64,000 bases of DNA from an uncultured Chlorobiota bacterium (GTDB lineage: Bacteria; Bacteroidota; Bacteroidia; Bacteroidales; JAADGE01). Numbering within the stretch: position 1 is the first letter of the stretch; each line of letters begins with the position of its first letter. The position numbers and the translations under genes are program-made. Positions 8,849 through 18,554 of the stretch are shown here, piece by piece. The notes under the pieces are model-generated. The model ran no database searches. It worked only from the letters and a program-made list of their open reading frames with translations, and was not told the origin of the DNA. Location: the NCBI GenBank assembly GCA_947311255.1, contig CAMZKL010000032.1, positions 1-64,000 on the forward strand, written 5' to 3'.

Positions 8849-11638
8849 ATGAAAAAATATTTATTTTTATTCTTCGGATTGCTTTTAAGCACTTCTTTTT
8901 TTGCACAAAAAAGCACAATATTATTAAGTGAAGACTTCTCTGAAAGCGTTCCTCCCACAGGATGGACTATTGATGATGTAGCTAACAAGTGGTCTCAATC
9001 ATCAAGTTCAAAAGCTGGCGGCATAGCTCCAGAAGCTAAGTTCTCTTGGGTGTCAGGAACACATACTACAAGATTAATATCTCCAGAAATAAACTTAACC
9101 GGACAAAACTCTGTTATTTTTTCTTTCAAACATTTTTTAGATGATTATTCAGGTTCAGGTTATTCAATTGGAGTTTCTACTCGTTCCGGAGGAGGAGCTT
9201 GGACGGATGTTTGGTCTGTAAATCCAACAGGAGACATTGGCCCATTAACCAAAAGCATTGTAATTTCAAACTCAGATGTTGGAGCTTCTGATTTTCAAAT
9301 TTGTGTGTTTTTAAGTGGAAATATGTATAACTTTAACTATTGGTATCTTGATGATTTTACGCTTGCTTTACCTGACAACAATGATGTTGCACTACAATCA
9401 ATTAACACTTCTCCGTATCTTGCTGCCACAAATATTGACATTGAATGTACATATGAAAATCTTGGCATTAATAATATTACATCTTTAGATATAAACTATC
9501 AAATTAATGATGGTGCAGTTATAACAGAAAACATAACTGGAATAAATCTTGCCACAACAGAGACTTTAGACTACACATTTGCAACACAATGGAATGCTAC
9601 ACCCGGAAATTACACATTAAAAGTTTGGACATCAAACATGAATGGTTCAGGAGATGATGATGACACAAGTAATGATATGACAACAGAAACAATAAGCATT
9701 GCAACCCAATCCGTACAAAACACACCTTTATTTGAAGAGTTCACAAGTTCAACTTGTGGTCCTTGTGCCTCGTTCAATGCAAACTCAATGACTCCTTTTA
9801 TGAATAGTCATCCAAACGACATAACAGTTATTAAATATCAAATGAGTTGGCCTAGTCCGGGAGACCCATATTATACAGAAGAAGGCGGAACAAGAAGGGT
9901 ATATTATGGAGTTAGTGCAGTCCCTGACTTGCTTAGCGGAGGAAACAGTACTACAACAAGTTCTTCAGGTTTAAATAATGCTTACAGCACTCTTATGGCA
10001 AAACCTTCTTTTTTTGAAATAGATGCTACTCATCAAATTGATGGTAATAACATTTCAGTTCAAGTAGATATTATGCCATATATTACTGCTAATAATTTTT
10101 CAGTTCATATAGTTGTTATTGAAACCCAAACAACAGGAAATGTTGGCAATAATGGGGAAACTGAATTTAAAAATGTTATGATGAAAATGTTACCTGATGC
10201 AAACGGAACATCGGTTAATTTTTCTTCGGAAGTTAACTCATTTATTAGCGAATCATTTGACCTATCATCTACACATGTTGAGGAAATGAACGACCTCAAA
10301 GTAGTAGTTTTCATTCAAAATAATGTTACAAAAGAAATTTTCCAATCTTCTTATTCAGCTGAAGCAAGTTTACCTGCTCCAAATGTAGCTTTTTCACCTG
10401 AAAACAATGCTACCGACGTTGATTTCAATACTGACATTACACTTTCTTTTAATCAATCAATGAGATTTGTTGATGATTCTGAAATAACAAATGAAAACAT
10501 ATCCAATTTTGTATCAATTTCTGACCCATCAAAAGGAAATGTACCTTTTACAGCAACAATTAATGACAGTAAATCAGTTATTACTTTAAACCCGGATAGC
10601 TTTCTACCAGAAACATCGCTTATAACAATTAGTATCAATGATGCAGAAATAGAAGGTGTAAATAATGTTACCCTAGGAGGAATAACTTCTTCATTTACAA
10701 CAAATCTGCACCCATTAGCTGAGATGAGTTTTAATATATCAAACGGTGATGTAAATGTTGATGTAGATTCTGATATTGTTTTAAGTTTTAATTCTCCTAT
10801 GATAAACATTGACGATTCTGAAATAGTTGATGGAGATATAAACTCATTTATAACATTAACAGACCCTTCAAAAGGAAATATTGCTTATATCGGAACGATA
10901 AATGCTGAAAAAACACAAATAACAATAGCTGCCGACCCGTATCTGCCTGAACTCAGTGCTATAACTGTTACTGTTTTAGATAATATGATTAAAAACATTT
11001 ACGGTAAAACACTGACTTCTAGCTCAATAACATTTAACACCGAAGGATACCCTAATGCAAATGTTACTTTCAATCCTGCTAATGGGGAACAAGGGGTTGA
11101 TGTTTCTACAAACATTCTTTTAACATTTGATGATGCAATAAGAAAAATTAATGATTCTGAAATACTTGATGGAGATATAAGTTCTTTTGTTACTTTAACC
11201 GACCCGTCAAAAGGGAATATTGCTTATACAGGAACAATAAATACAGAAAAAACAATAATTACTATTAACCCTGACGATGATTTAAATGAGCTAACAGATA
11301 TTACTTTAACAATTGCAGGTAATATTATAGAAAATGGATACAATCAAATTCTTAATGAAAATTCTATAACATTTACAACGGGAGAAGTAAACGACATTTC
11401 AGACATTGAATCTATAATCAAAATGTTTCCAAATCCTGCAAATAATATTATAACAATTAGTAATGCACTTGGTTCTTATGTTGAAATATTTGAAATGTCT
11501 GGGAAATTATTATTTACTAAAAAAATTACTTCTACAAATCAACAGATTAATATTTCCAGCATTGATGAAGGAACTTATTTTATTAAAATAAAAAACAATA
11601 ATTATACAATCACTAAAAAAATAGTTGTTATAAAATAA
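8849..11638 (+). CDS. Secreted Omp28/thioredoxin-like protein with N-terminal cleaved-adhesin domain, three Ig-like repeats and T9SS type A sorting domain
   Basis: 'LLSEDFSESVPPTGWTIDD...WYLDDFTLAL' (cleaved adhesin/choice-of-anchor J); 'LFEEFTSSTCGPCASFNANSMTPFMNSHP' (CGPC); three Ig_5-like repeats; C-terminal 'IKMFPNPANNIITISN...GTYFIKIKNNNYTITKKIVVIK'. Confidence 0.87.
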   Translation: MKKYLFLFFGLLLSTSFFAQKSTILLSEDFSESVPPTGWTIDDVANKWSQSSSSKAGGIAPEAKFSWVSGTHTTRLISPEINLTGQNSVIFSFKHFLDDYSGSGYSIGVSTRSGGGAWTDVWSVNPTGDIGPLTKSIVISNSDVGASDFQICVFLSGNMYNFNYWYLDDFTLALPDNNDVALQSINTSPYLAATNIDIECTYENLGINNITSLDINYQINDGAVITENITGINLATTETLDYTFATQWNATPGNYTLKVWTSNMNGSGDDDDTSNDMTTETISIATQSVQNTPLFEEFTSSTCGPCASFNANSMTPFMNSHPNDITVIKYQMSWPSPGDPYYTEEGGTRRVYYGVSAVPDLLSGGNSTTTSSSGLNNAYSTLMAKPSFFEIDATHQIDGNNISVQVDIMPYITANNFSVHIVVIETQTTGNVGNNGETEFKNVMMKMLPDANGTSVNFSSEVNSFISESFDLSSTHVEEMNDLKVVVFIQNNVTKEIFQSSYSAEASLPAPNVAFSPENNATDVDFNTDITLSFNQSMRFVDDSEITNENISNFVSISDPSKGNVPFTATINDSKSVITLNPDSFLPETSLITISINDAEIEGVNNVTLGGITSSFTTNLHPLAEMSFNISNGDVNVDVDSDIVLSFNSPMINIDDSEIVDGDINSFITLTDPSKGNIAYIGTINAEKTQITIAADPYLPELSAITVTVLDNMIKNIYGKTLTSSSITFNTEGYPNANVTFNPANGEQGVDVSTNILLTFDDAIRKINDSEILDGDISSFVTLTDPSKGNIAYTGTINTEKTIITINPDDDLNELTDITLTIAGNIIENGYNQILNENSITFTTGEVNDISDIESIIKMFPNPANNIITISNALGSYVEIFEMSGKLLFTKKITSTNQQINISSIDEGTYFIKIKNNNYTITKKIVVIK

Positions 11639-11646
11639 ACAAAACA

Positions 11647-11683
11647 AAAAGTTGTTGACCCATTAATAGGTTGACAACTTTTA
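11647..11683 (+). terminator. Putative intrinsic terminator
   Basis: Hairpin aaaAGTTGTtgacccattaataggttgACAACTtttatattt downstream of the stop at 11638. Confidence 0.55.
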
Positions 11684-11709
11684 TATTTATTCATTTTAAA
11701 AAAAAATTT

Positions 11710-12417
11710 ATGAAAAAAATAATATTCTTTATAATTGCAATAGTTATTCTAATTTCTTCAGGTTTTGCACAAATTACAATAACAAAACTAGATGGAACCC
11801 CTATTAATGATGGAGACATTATAACATTTAATAATGTTGGGGATGATGCTAACTTAACAACACTTATAACTAATAATGCAGGAACTGCTATCGACTTGAA
11901 TTTAGTTGCAGAAGATATAATAGGAACTAATGGCTCTCAAATGGAATTCTGTTTTAGTAGTTGTTTATGGGGCATTGTTCAAGGAACAATTTATGGTCCC
12001 TTATCTCTTGATGCAGGAGCAACAACAACTGAACTCCAAGTCCATTTTCATAACCACAGTACCGAAAATGATGTTATAACTTATACATTCAGAATTTATG
12101 AAGAAGGGAATTCTTCAAATGTGGTTCATTTTACGTATAAATATGACGTTAACTATGTTGGAATAGATGATATAAAATCTTATGACATTTCCGTTTATCC
12201 AAACCCCACTACAGAATATTTCAAAATTAGACTCCCCGAAGAATTGGAAGGGTCAAATATAACATTAACAAATATTTTGGGAGAAATAATTCTTGAAAAA
12301 GAAATAAATAACTCAAATGAAAAAGTTTATGTTAACAATCTTGCAAAAGGTATTTATTTTTATTCAATAATAAATGCAAACAAATTAATTGAAACTAAAA
12401 AACTAATAATTAAATAA
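11710..12417 (+). CDS. Small secreted protein with T9SS type A sorting domain
   Basis: Signal peptide MKKIIFFIIAIVILISSGFAQ; 'MEFCFSSCLWG'; C-terminal 'ISVYPNPTTEYFKIRLP...GIYFYSIINANKLIETKKLIIK'. ATG 11710 preferred over ORF start 11671. Confidence 0.8.
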   Translation: MKKIIFFIIAIVILISSGFAQITITKLDGTPINDGDIITFNNVGDDANLTTLITNNAGTAIDLNLVAEDIIGTNGSQMEFCFSSCLWGIVQGTIYGPLSLDAGATTTELQVHFHNHSTENDVITYTFRIYEEGNSSNVVHFTYKYDVNYVGIDDIKSYDISVYPNPTTEYFKIRLPEELEGSNITLTNILGEIILEKEINNSNEKVYVNNLAKGIYFYSIINANKLIETKKLIIK

Positions 12418-12484
12418 TATTTCCGGAATATATTTTGCAAATATTATATATTGATAAAAAGTATCGATAATAAAATTTAAATTT

Positions 12485-13003
12485 ATGAAACGAATTAGCT
12501 TTATATTATTATTCAGCATTTTTTTTAGCGGAATAGTTTTTTCTCAAGAAACATCAAATAAATTACCTTCTGTTGATATAAAAACATTAACGGGAGAAAC
12601 TTTTAACACTTCTAAAATTTCAAATGACGGTCCAATATTTATCAGTTTTTGGGCAACATGGTGTAAGCCCTGTATTAAGGAGCTTATAGCCATTGATGAA
12701 AACTATGTTGATTGGCAAGAAGAAACAAACCTTAAAGTTTATGCAATATCAATTGATGACACAAAAAGCATGAGTAGAGTTGCCCCATTTGTAAATGGAA
12801 GAGCATGGGAATTTGAAGTCCTTTTAGATGCAAACAGCGATTTTAAAAGAGCAATGAATGTTATTAATGTACCTCATTCATTTATTTTAGACAAAAACGG
12901 AAAAATTGTTTGGCAACATAGTTCTTATTCTCCTGGCGATGAAGAAGAAATTTATGAAATAATTAAAAAACTTGCTGTAGGAGAAGAAATAAAGCACAAA
13001 TAA
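12485..13003 (+). CDS. TlpA-family thioredoxin-like protein
   Basis: Signal peptide; 'FISFWATWCKPCIKELIAIDENY' (WCKPC active site), 'VINVPHSFILDKNGKIVW' with cis-Pro. Confidence 0.92.
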   Translation: MKRISFILLFSIFFSGIVFSQETSNKLPSVDIKTLTGETFNTSKISNDGPIFISFWATWCKPCIKELIAIDENYVDWQEETNLKVYAISIDDTKSMSRVAPFVNGRAWEFEVLLDANSDFKRAMNVINVPHSFILDKNGKIVWQHSSYSPGDEEEIYEIIKKLAVGEEIKHK

Positions 13004-13016
13004 AATTTATAAAATT

Positions 13017-13039
13017 AAGCCGACTTTTCCGGCTTTTTT
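13017..13039 (+). terminator. Intrinsic terminator
   Basis: AAGCCG-acttttc-CGGCTT followed by TTTT, 14 nt after the TlpA stop. Confidence 0.75.
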
Positions 13040-13064
13040 CTTTTAACTTTTGACATTTATAATT

Positions 13065-14753
13065 ATGACAAAAAAAATCATAATATTTTTATTATACCTT
13101 TCTCCAATAATTTCATTTGCACAAGAGGAAGGAAAAAAAAATTACGGACAAATCCACGGTAATTTTGAAACAATTATTCAAACATATCAAATTGATACAA
13201 TAATTGGTGTAGATAGTGCTGATGTACCAAATGAAAAAGCCCTTTCAAATTCATATTTGAATTTAACATATACAAAAGGAAAGTTTTCTGCCGGAATCCG
13301 TTATGAGGTTTATATGAACACTCTCGAAGGATACGATAAAAGATATAACGGACATGGAATAGCAAACAGATACGCATCTTATACTTCTAATGAACTTGAA
13401 ATAACTGTAGGTAATTTTTATGAGCAATTCGGAAACGGACTTATTCTTAGAACATACGAAGAAAAAACTCTTGGCATTGATAATTCTTTGGATGGCATTA
13501 GATTGAAATATAAACCAATTAAAGGAATTAAACTTACAGGACTCATAGGAAAACAACGATTATATTGGACACATGGCCCTGGTATTATTAGAGGAATTGA
13601 TGGAGAGATTTCTTTTAATGAAACATTCAAAAAACTGGAAAATAGTAAAACACGTTTTTTAATAGGTGGGAGTTTTGTAAGTAAATATCAAAAAGCTGAA
13701 AGCCCAAAATATAATTACCCTGAAAATGTTGGAACTTTTGCCGGAAGATTTAATCTTTCAAGAAATAGCTTTATTTTATCAACAGAATATGCTTACAAAA
13801 TAAATGACCCATCTTCTGATAATGCAACATTATATAATTATCCAATTTTTAAATCAGGAAATGCCCTTTTTATAAATGCATCTTGGTCTAAAAAAGGTAT
13901 TGGAATTTTACTCTCAGCATTACGCCTAGACAATATGAGTTTTAGGTCTGACAGAAACGCATCAATAAATGACCTGAGCATCAACTATTTACCTGCCATT
14001 GCTAAAACCCACACATACTCATTTCCTGCCATGTATCCATTCTCCACTCAACCAAACGGACAAATTGGATTCAATGCAGAAATATTTTATACTTTTAAAA
14101 GAAAAAGTTTGCTTGGCGGAAAATACGGAACTACAGTTAACTTAAATTTCTCTCAAGTTAATTCAATAAAAATAGAAAAAATTAAATATAATGAAGTAGA
14201 TACTTTAGCACATTACAACGGATACACAACCGACTTGTTTGGTGTTGGAAAAGAACTATATTTTAGAGATTTTAATATTGAATTACACAAAAAAGTTCAT
14301 AAAAAGTTTAAATTCTCTCTAATTTATATGTATGAAGATTACAATAAAAAAATTATTCAAGGAAAAGACAGTACACTTCATGCTGACATAGGAGTTCTCG
14401 ATTTTACCTATAAAATTAGCTCTAAACATGCCATAAGAATTGAAACTCAAATTCTTTCTGTAAACAAAAATGGAAGTGGAGAAAAAAATGATTATGGAGA
14501 TTGGTACACCGGAATGTTAGAATATACATTCTCTCCTCATTGGTTTATTGCAGTTACAGACCAATACAACACAGGAAATACTCATCATAACAGTGCACAC
14601 TATTACAACTTTTCTGCTGGGTATGTTAAAGGTGCAAATAGAATTCAAGTTGGTTATGGAAGACAAAGAGAAGGAATCGTTTGTGTTGGAGGTGTTTGCA
14701 GATTTGTACCTGCTGCCAGTGGTTTCAATTTCACATTAACAAGTTCATTCTAA
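13065..14753 (+). CDS. DUF6029-like outer-membrane beta-barrel protein
   Basis: 'GKKNYGQIHGNFETIIQTYQIDT...' and 'GNFYEQFGNGLILRTYEEKTLGIDNSLDGIRLKYKP' with C-terminal 'GIVCVGGVCRFVPAASGF'; ATG 13065 preferred over TTG 13050. Confidence 0.72.
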   Translation: MTKKIIIFLLYLSPIISFAQEEGKKNYGQIHGNFETIIQTYQIDTIIGVDSADVPNEKALSNSYLNLTYTKGKFSAGIRYEVYMNTLEGYDKRYNGHGIANRYASYTSNELEITVGNFYEQFGNGLILRTYEEKTLGIDNSLDGIRLKYKPIKGIKLTGLIGKQRLYWTHGPGIIRGIDGEISFNETFKKLENSKTRFLIGGSFVSKYQKAESPKYNYPENVGTFAGRFNLSRNSFILSTEYAYKINDPSSDNATLYNYPIFKSGNALFINASWSKKGIGILLSALRLDNMSFRSDRNASINDLSINYLPAIAKTHTYSFPAMYPFSTQPNGQIGFNAEIFYTFKRKSLLGGKYGTTVNLNFSQVNSIKIEKIKYNEVDTLAHYNGYTTDLFGVGKELYFRDFNIELHKKVHKKFKFSLIYMYEDYNKKIIQGKDSTLHADIGVLDFTYKISSKHAIRIETQILSVNKNGSGEKNDYGDWYTGMLEYTFSPHWFIAVTDQYNTGNTHHNSAHYYNFSAGYVKGANRIQVGYGRQREGIVCVGGVCRFVPAASGFNFTLTSSF

Positions 14754-14781
14754 GTTTTATTATTATTTTAAATTAAAAAAA

Positions 14782-15624
14782 ATGAAAGTCTTTAAAATAT
14801 TATCAATTCTGTTCATAGCTTTTTTATTTACTTGTAACAAAATTGATATTCCTCTAAAAAAACAAAACAATACATGTGGAATTGATACAGACACTACCCA
14901 TATAAGAAAAATTTTAGTTGCAGATTATACTGGTCATAAGTGTGTAAATTGTCCGCAAGCAGCTGAAATTTTACATGAAATAAAAAATAAATATTGCGAC
15001 CATGTTATTCCAATTGCAATTCATGTAAGTAATTTTGCAAGTCCTTCAAACGAACCATTTGATAATGATTACAGAACACTTGCCGGAACAGAGCTAGATG
15101 ATTTTTTTAAAGTTTCTAATCAGGGGTTGCCTAATGGTCTTATAAACAGAAAAAATTATGGTACAAATTCAAGCCCTTCATACATAGTTAGTAAAGACAA
15201 TTGGGAAACAAAAGTTAATTTAATATTTAATATCCCACCAGATGTTGATATTTCAATTCAGAGTTCATATGATGAAAATACAAATAAAGTAACGGCAACA
15301 ATATCAGCAGAGTTTTTATATGATATTGATTATAATTTAAACATTGGTCTATATGTTACAGAAGACAGTATAATAAGTGCTCAAATGTCACTACACGGGA
15401 TTATTGAAAATTATATTCATAGGCATATGTTAAGGAAAAGCATTTCAGGAGCATTTGGAGAAAATTTTGTTTCTAATGCATCTGAGGGTGATATTATTAA
15501 CAAATCATATACTTTCCATGTAAATGAAGAATGGGACATTAACCATTGTGAACTTGTTGCATTTATTAGTAATAGAGAAACTAAAGAAATAATTCAAGCC
15601 GAATCTGAACATATAATTCATTAA
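14782..15624 (+). CDS. Omp28-related outer membrane lipoprotein
   Basis: Lipobox-like 'FLFTCNK'; 'ILVADYTGHKCVNCPQAAEILHEIK' (CVNC) and 'QGLPNGLINRKNY' typical of Omp28-related proteins. Confidence 0.82.
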   Translation: MKVFKILSILFIAFLFTCNKIDIPLKKQNNTCGIDTDTTHIRKILVADYTGHKCVNCPQAAEILHEIKNKYCDHVIPIAIHVSNFASPSNEPFDNDYRTLAGTELDDFFKVSNQGLPNGLINRKNYGTNSSPSYIVSKDNWETKVNLIFNIPPDVDISIQSSYDENTNKVTATISAEFLYDIDYNLNIGLYVTEDSIISAQMSLHGIIENYIHRHMLRKSISGAFGENFVSNASEGDIINKSYTFHVNEEWDINHCELVAFISNRETKEIIQAESEHIIH

Positions 15625-15688
15625 AAAACATACATAACTTTTTTATTTTCAATTTTCTCAAAAAAATATTCAAACTAAAAATAATTAC

Positions 15689-15696
15689 TAACTTTG
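15689..15696 (+). promoter_or_regulatory. Putative -7 promoter element TAACTTTG
   Basis: TAnnTTTG consensus 21 nt upstream of the preferred cvpA-like ATG (15718). Confidence 0.55.
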
Positions 15697-15717
15697 TTTC
15701 CTAATTATTTTTTCATT

Positions 15718-16215
15718 ATGAATATTCAATTTAGTTTTATAGATGTTTTTATAATAGTTGTATTATTATGGGCAACATACAAAGGAATTAAAAGAGGTCC
15801 TGTTGTTCACGCATTGTCCCTTCTTGTTATTATTGTTGGAATTGCATTGTTTGGATTAATGTCTGAAAGTATTGCTGATTTTATAAGAGACAGAGCAACA
15901 GTTAGACTTGAAAATTTACATCAAATCATTTTTATTATTCTGTTTTCAGCTACAATTTGGCTTTCAAATCTTATTGCCAACAAAATTGAAGCAGCTGGAA
16001 CAAACACCAAAGGTTTTGCAAACATTTCATTAGGAATATTAACTAGTATTATAAAATATATCTTCCTTTTAAGTATCTTTTTACTTTTTTTTGATAAAAT
16101 CGACACTGGTTATGACTTATTAAGTTCAACAGAAAAAAATAAAACAATAATGTATAAACCTATTAAAAATATTGCCCCTTCAACTATAAAAACTATTTCT
16201 TTCTTAAAAGATTAA
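15718..16215 (+). CDS. CvpA family membrane protein
   Basis: 'FIDVFIIVVLLWATYKGIKRGPVVHALSLLVIIVGIALF' N-terminus of CvpA proteins; ATG 15718. Confidence 0.8.
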   Translation: MNIQFSFIDVFIIVVLLWATYKGIKRGPVVHALSLLVIIVGIALFGLMSESIADFIRDRATVRLENLHQIIFIILFSATIWLSNLIANKIEAAGTNTKGFANISLGILTSIIKYIFLLSIFLLFFDKIDTGYDLLSSTEKNKTIMYKPIKNIAPSTIKTISFLKD

Positions 16216-16258
16216 ATATAAAATTTCATTTGTCCCTTTTCTGATTAAGGATATTATT

Positions 16259-16266
16259 TACCTTTG
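16259..16266 (+). promoter_or_regulatory. Putative -7 promoter element TACCTTTG
   Basis: TAnnTTTG consensus 16 nt upstream of the tyrS ATG. Confidence 0.6.
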
Positions 16267-16282
16267 CAAAAAAAATATCTAA

Positions 16283-17581
16283 ATGAACTTTGTTGAAGAA
16301 ATTACAAAAAGAGGTATGCTTCATAACATCATGCCTGGCACCGAAGAAATGCTAAAAGACGGACAAGTATCAGCCTATGTTGGTATTGACCCCACAGCAG
16401 ACTCACTTCATATCGGCCACCTGGTAAGTGTTATGCTATTAAAACATTTCCAATTGGCAGGACATAAACCAATTGCTCTTATAGGTGGAGCAACAGGAAT
16501 GATTGGAGATCCTTCGGGGAAATCACAAGAAAGAAACTTATTAGACCTGAAAACTCTAAGACACAATCAAGAAGCAATAAAAAAACAATTAAGTAAATTT
16601 TTAAATTTCTCTAATGAAATTGAAAATAATGCAATTCTTGTAAACAATTATGACTGGATGAGTAAGTTCAGTTTTTTGGATTTTATTAGAGACGTTGGAA
16701 AACATATTTCTGTAAATTACATGATTGCAAAAGATTCTGTTAAAAAACGAATGCTTGGTTCAGAAGATAAAGATGCAGAAGGATTATCATTTACAGAGTT
16801 TAGTTACCAATTAGTACAAGGATATGATTTCTTACATCTATACAAAGAACATAATTGCAAATTACAAATGGGCGGTTCAGATCAATGGGGAAATATTACC
16901 ACAGGAACTGAGCTTATTAGAAGAATTCAACAAGGCAAAGCTTATGCTCTTACAAGTCCATTAATTACAAAAGCAGATGGCGGAAAATTTGGAAAAACTG
17001 AAAGTGGAAACATATGGTTGGATCCAAAAAAAACTTCGCCATATGAGTTTTACCAATTTTGGATTAACACTTCTGATGAAGATGCTGAAAAGTATTTAAA
17101 AATATTTACCGTTATTGACACAAATGAAATTAAGGACATAATAAAAGAACACAAAGAAGCACCTTATGCAAGAATATTACAAAACAAACTTGCAGAAGAA
17201 ATAACAGTTATGGTTCATAGCAAGAAAGATTTAGATACTTCTGTTGCTGCATCTAAAATGTTATTTGGAAAAGGTACGAAAGAGCAACTCGAATCTTTAA
17301 ATGACAATACTTTTAATGCTGTTTTTTCTGGTGTACCAAAATTTAAAATAAATAAAGAAGTTATTTCAAAAGGAATAAATATTTTTGATTTACTTGCAGA
17401 AGAAACTCAAATTTTCAAATCAAAAGCAGAGGTAAGAAGGTTAGTAAAAGATAAAGGTTTGAGCTTAAATATGGAAAAATTCACAAATTCTGATACACTT
17501 ATAACTGACCAATATCTTTTAAACAATAAATACATAGTGATAAGGCAAGGGAAGAAAAAATATTCAATTATTACTACATAG
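16283..17581 (+). CDS. tyrS: Tyrosyl-tRNA synthetase
   Basis: '[17 protein letters not shown]' (HIGH), '[12 protein letters not shown]', '[13 protein letters not shown]' (KFGKT), C-terminal S4 domain. Confidence 0.97.
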   Translation: MNFVEEITKRGMLHNIMPGTEEMLKDGQVSAYVGIDPTADSLHIGHLVSVMLLKHFQLAGHKPIALIGGATGMIGDPSGKSQERNLLDLKTLRHNQEAIKKQLSKFLNFSNEIENNAILVNNYDWMSKFSFLDFIRDVGKHISVNYMIAKDSVKKRMLGSEDKDAEGLSFTEFSYQLVQGYDFLHLYKEHNCKLQMGGSDQWGNITTGTELIRRIQQGKAYALTSPLITKADGGKFGKTESGNIWLDPKKTSPYEFYQFWINTSDEDAEKYLKIFTVIDTNEIKDIIKEHKEAPYARILQNKLAEEITVMVHSKKDLDTSVAASKMLFGKGTKEQLESLNDNTFNAVFSGVPKFKINKEVISKGINIFDLLAEETQIFKSKAEVRRLVKDKGLSLNMEKFTNSDTLITDQYLLNNKYIVIRQGKKKYSIITT

Positions 17582-17609
17582 TTATTAAAGAAACTTAAAA
17601 TAAAAAAAA

Positions 17610-18545
17610 ATGGATTCATTCTGGAATAGTTCAAATATGCTTAGAATATTTATGAAATGGAAATTTCATATTTTAATAATTACATTCTTAGGAATGATTA
17701 TTATTGGAGCTTCAACTTATTTAATAAAACCAAAATACAAGTCGAGTGCTATTGTCTATCCTATTAATTTAAGTCAATATTCCGACGAAGAATATTCTGA
17801 GCAAATGATTCAAATGTTAAACTCTAGAAATATTGCAGATAGTATTATAAAAAAATATAATCTTCCAAAACACTACGAAATTGATACTGCATATAAACAT
17901 TTTAAAACTTTAATATATGGAGAATACAGTGAAAATGTTTCAATTTCAAAAACACAATACGATGCTGTTCAAATTAAAGCACTTGATACAAGTCCGGATA
18001 CAGCAGCTTTAATTGTTAACTCTATAATATATTTCTTCAATTCTAAAGTTAGAGAATTACATAGATCAAAAGAAAAAGAAGCTATGAACATTTACCATAC
18101 TGAGATGAATAAGTGGAAAAATATGGCAGACTCAATAAATCGGGAGATTGAGAAAGTTTCAGAAAGAAATAATAAGTTTTATTCTAATGGTATTCAAAAA
18201 GTATATAACAATAATTTAAAAACCACAAGTCAGAATGCAACTTATAACAAAACAATTAAATCTCAATTGATAACTTTAAACAATAATGGAGGAAAATTAC
18301 TCAATCTAGAAATTGAATATATTGATGCTTTAGATAAATATAATAAAAATAAAGTAAAATACAATATTCATTTAAGAAAGTATTTAAAAGAAATCACATA
18401 TTCAAGTGTAGTTACAAGCCCTTATCCTGCAGATAAAAAATCTTCTCCTAAAAGAATAGTAATAACTTTAATGGGCGGTTTTTCGGTTTTTATTCTCCTA
18501 ATTTTCATAATAGGTTTTATTGAAAATAAAAAGAAAAATATTTAA
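17610..18545 (+). CDS. Wzz/chain-length determinant-like membrane protein
   Basis: N- and C-terminal TM segments flanking a coiled-coil periplasmic region; 'KPKYKSSAIVYPI', 'SSPKRIVITLMGGFSVFILLIFIIGF'. Confidence 0.75.
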   Translation: MDSFWNSSNMLRIFMKWKFHILIITFLGMIIIGASTYLIKPKYKSSAIVYPINLSQYSDEEYSEQMIQMLNSRNIADSIIKKYNLPKHYEIDTAYKHFKTLIYGEYSENVSISKTQYDAVQIKALDTSPDTAALIVNSIIYFFNSKVRELHRSKEKEAMNIYHTEMNKWKNMADSINREIEKVSERNNKFYSNGIQKVYNNNLKTTSQNATYNKTIKSQLITLNNNGGKLLNLEIEYIDALDKYNKNKVKYNIHLRKYLKEITYSSVVTSPYPADKKSSPKRIVITLMGGFSVFILLIFIIGFIENKKKNI

Positions 18546-18554
18546 TTTTTTTAA

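Noticed and set aside
7201-9800. Possible frameshift or gene fusion between the two Omp28-like T9SS genes
   Set aside because: Each has its own signal peptide, stop, terminator-like hairpin and complete T9SS tail, so they are separate intact genes.
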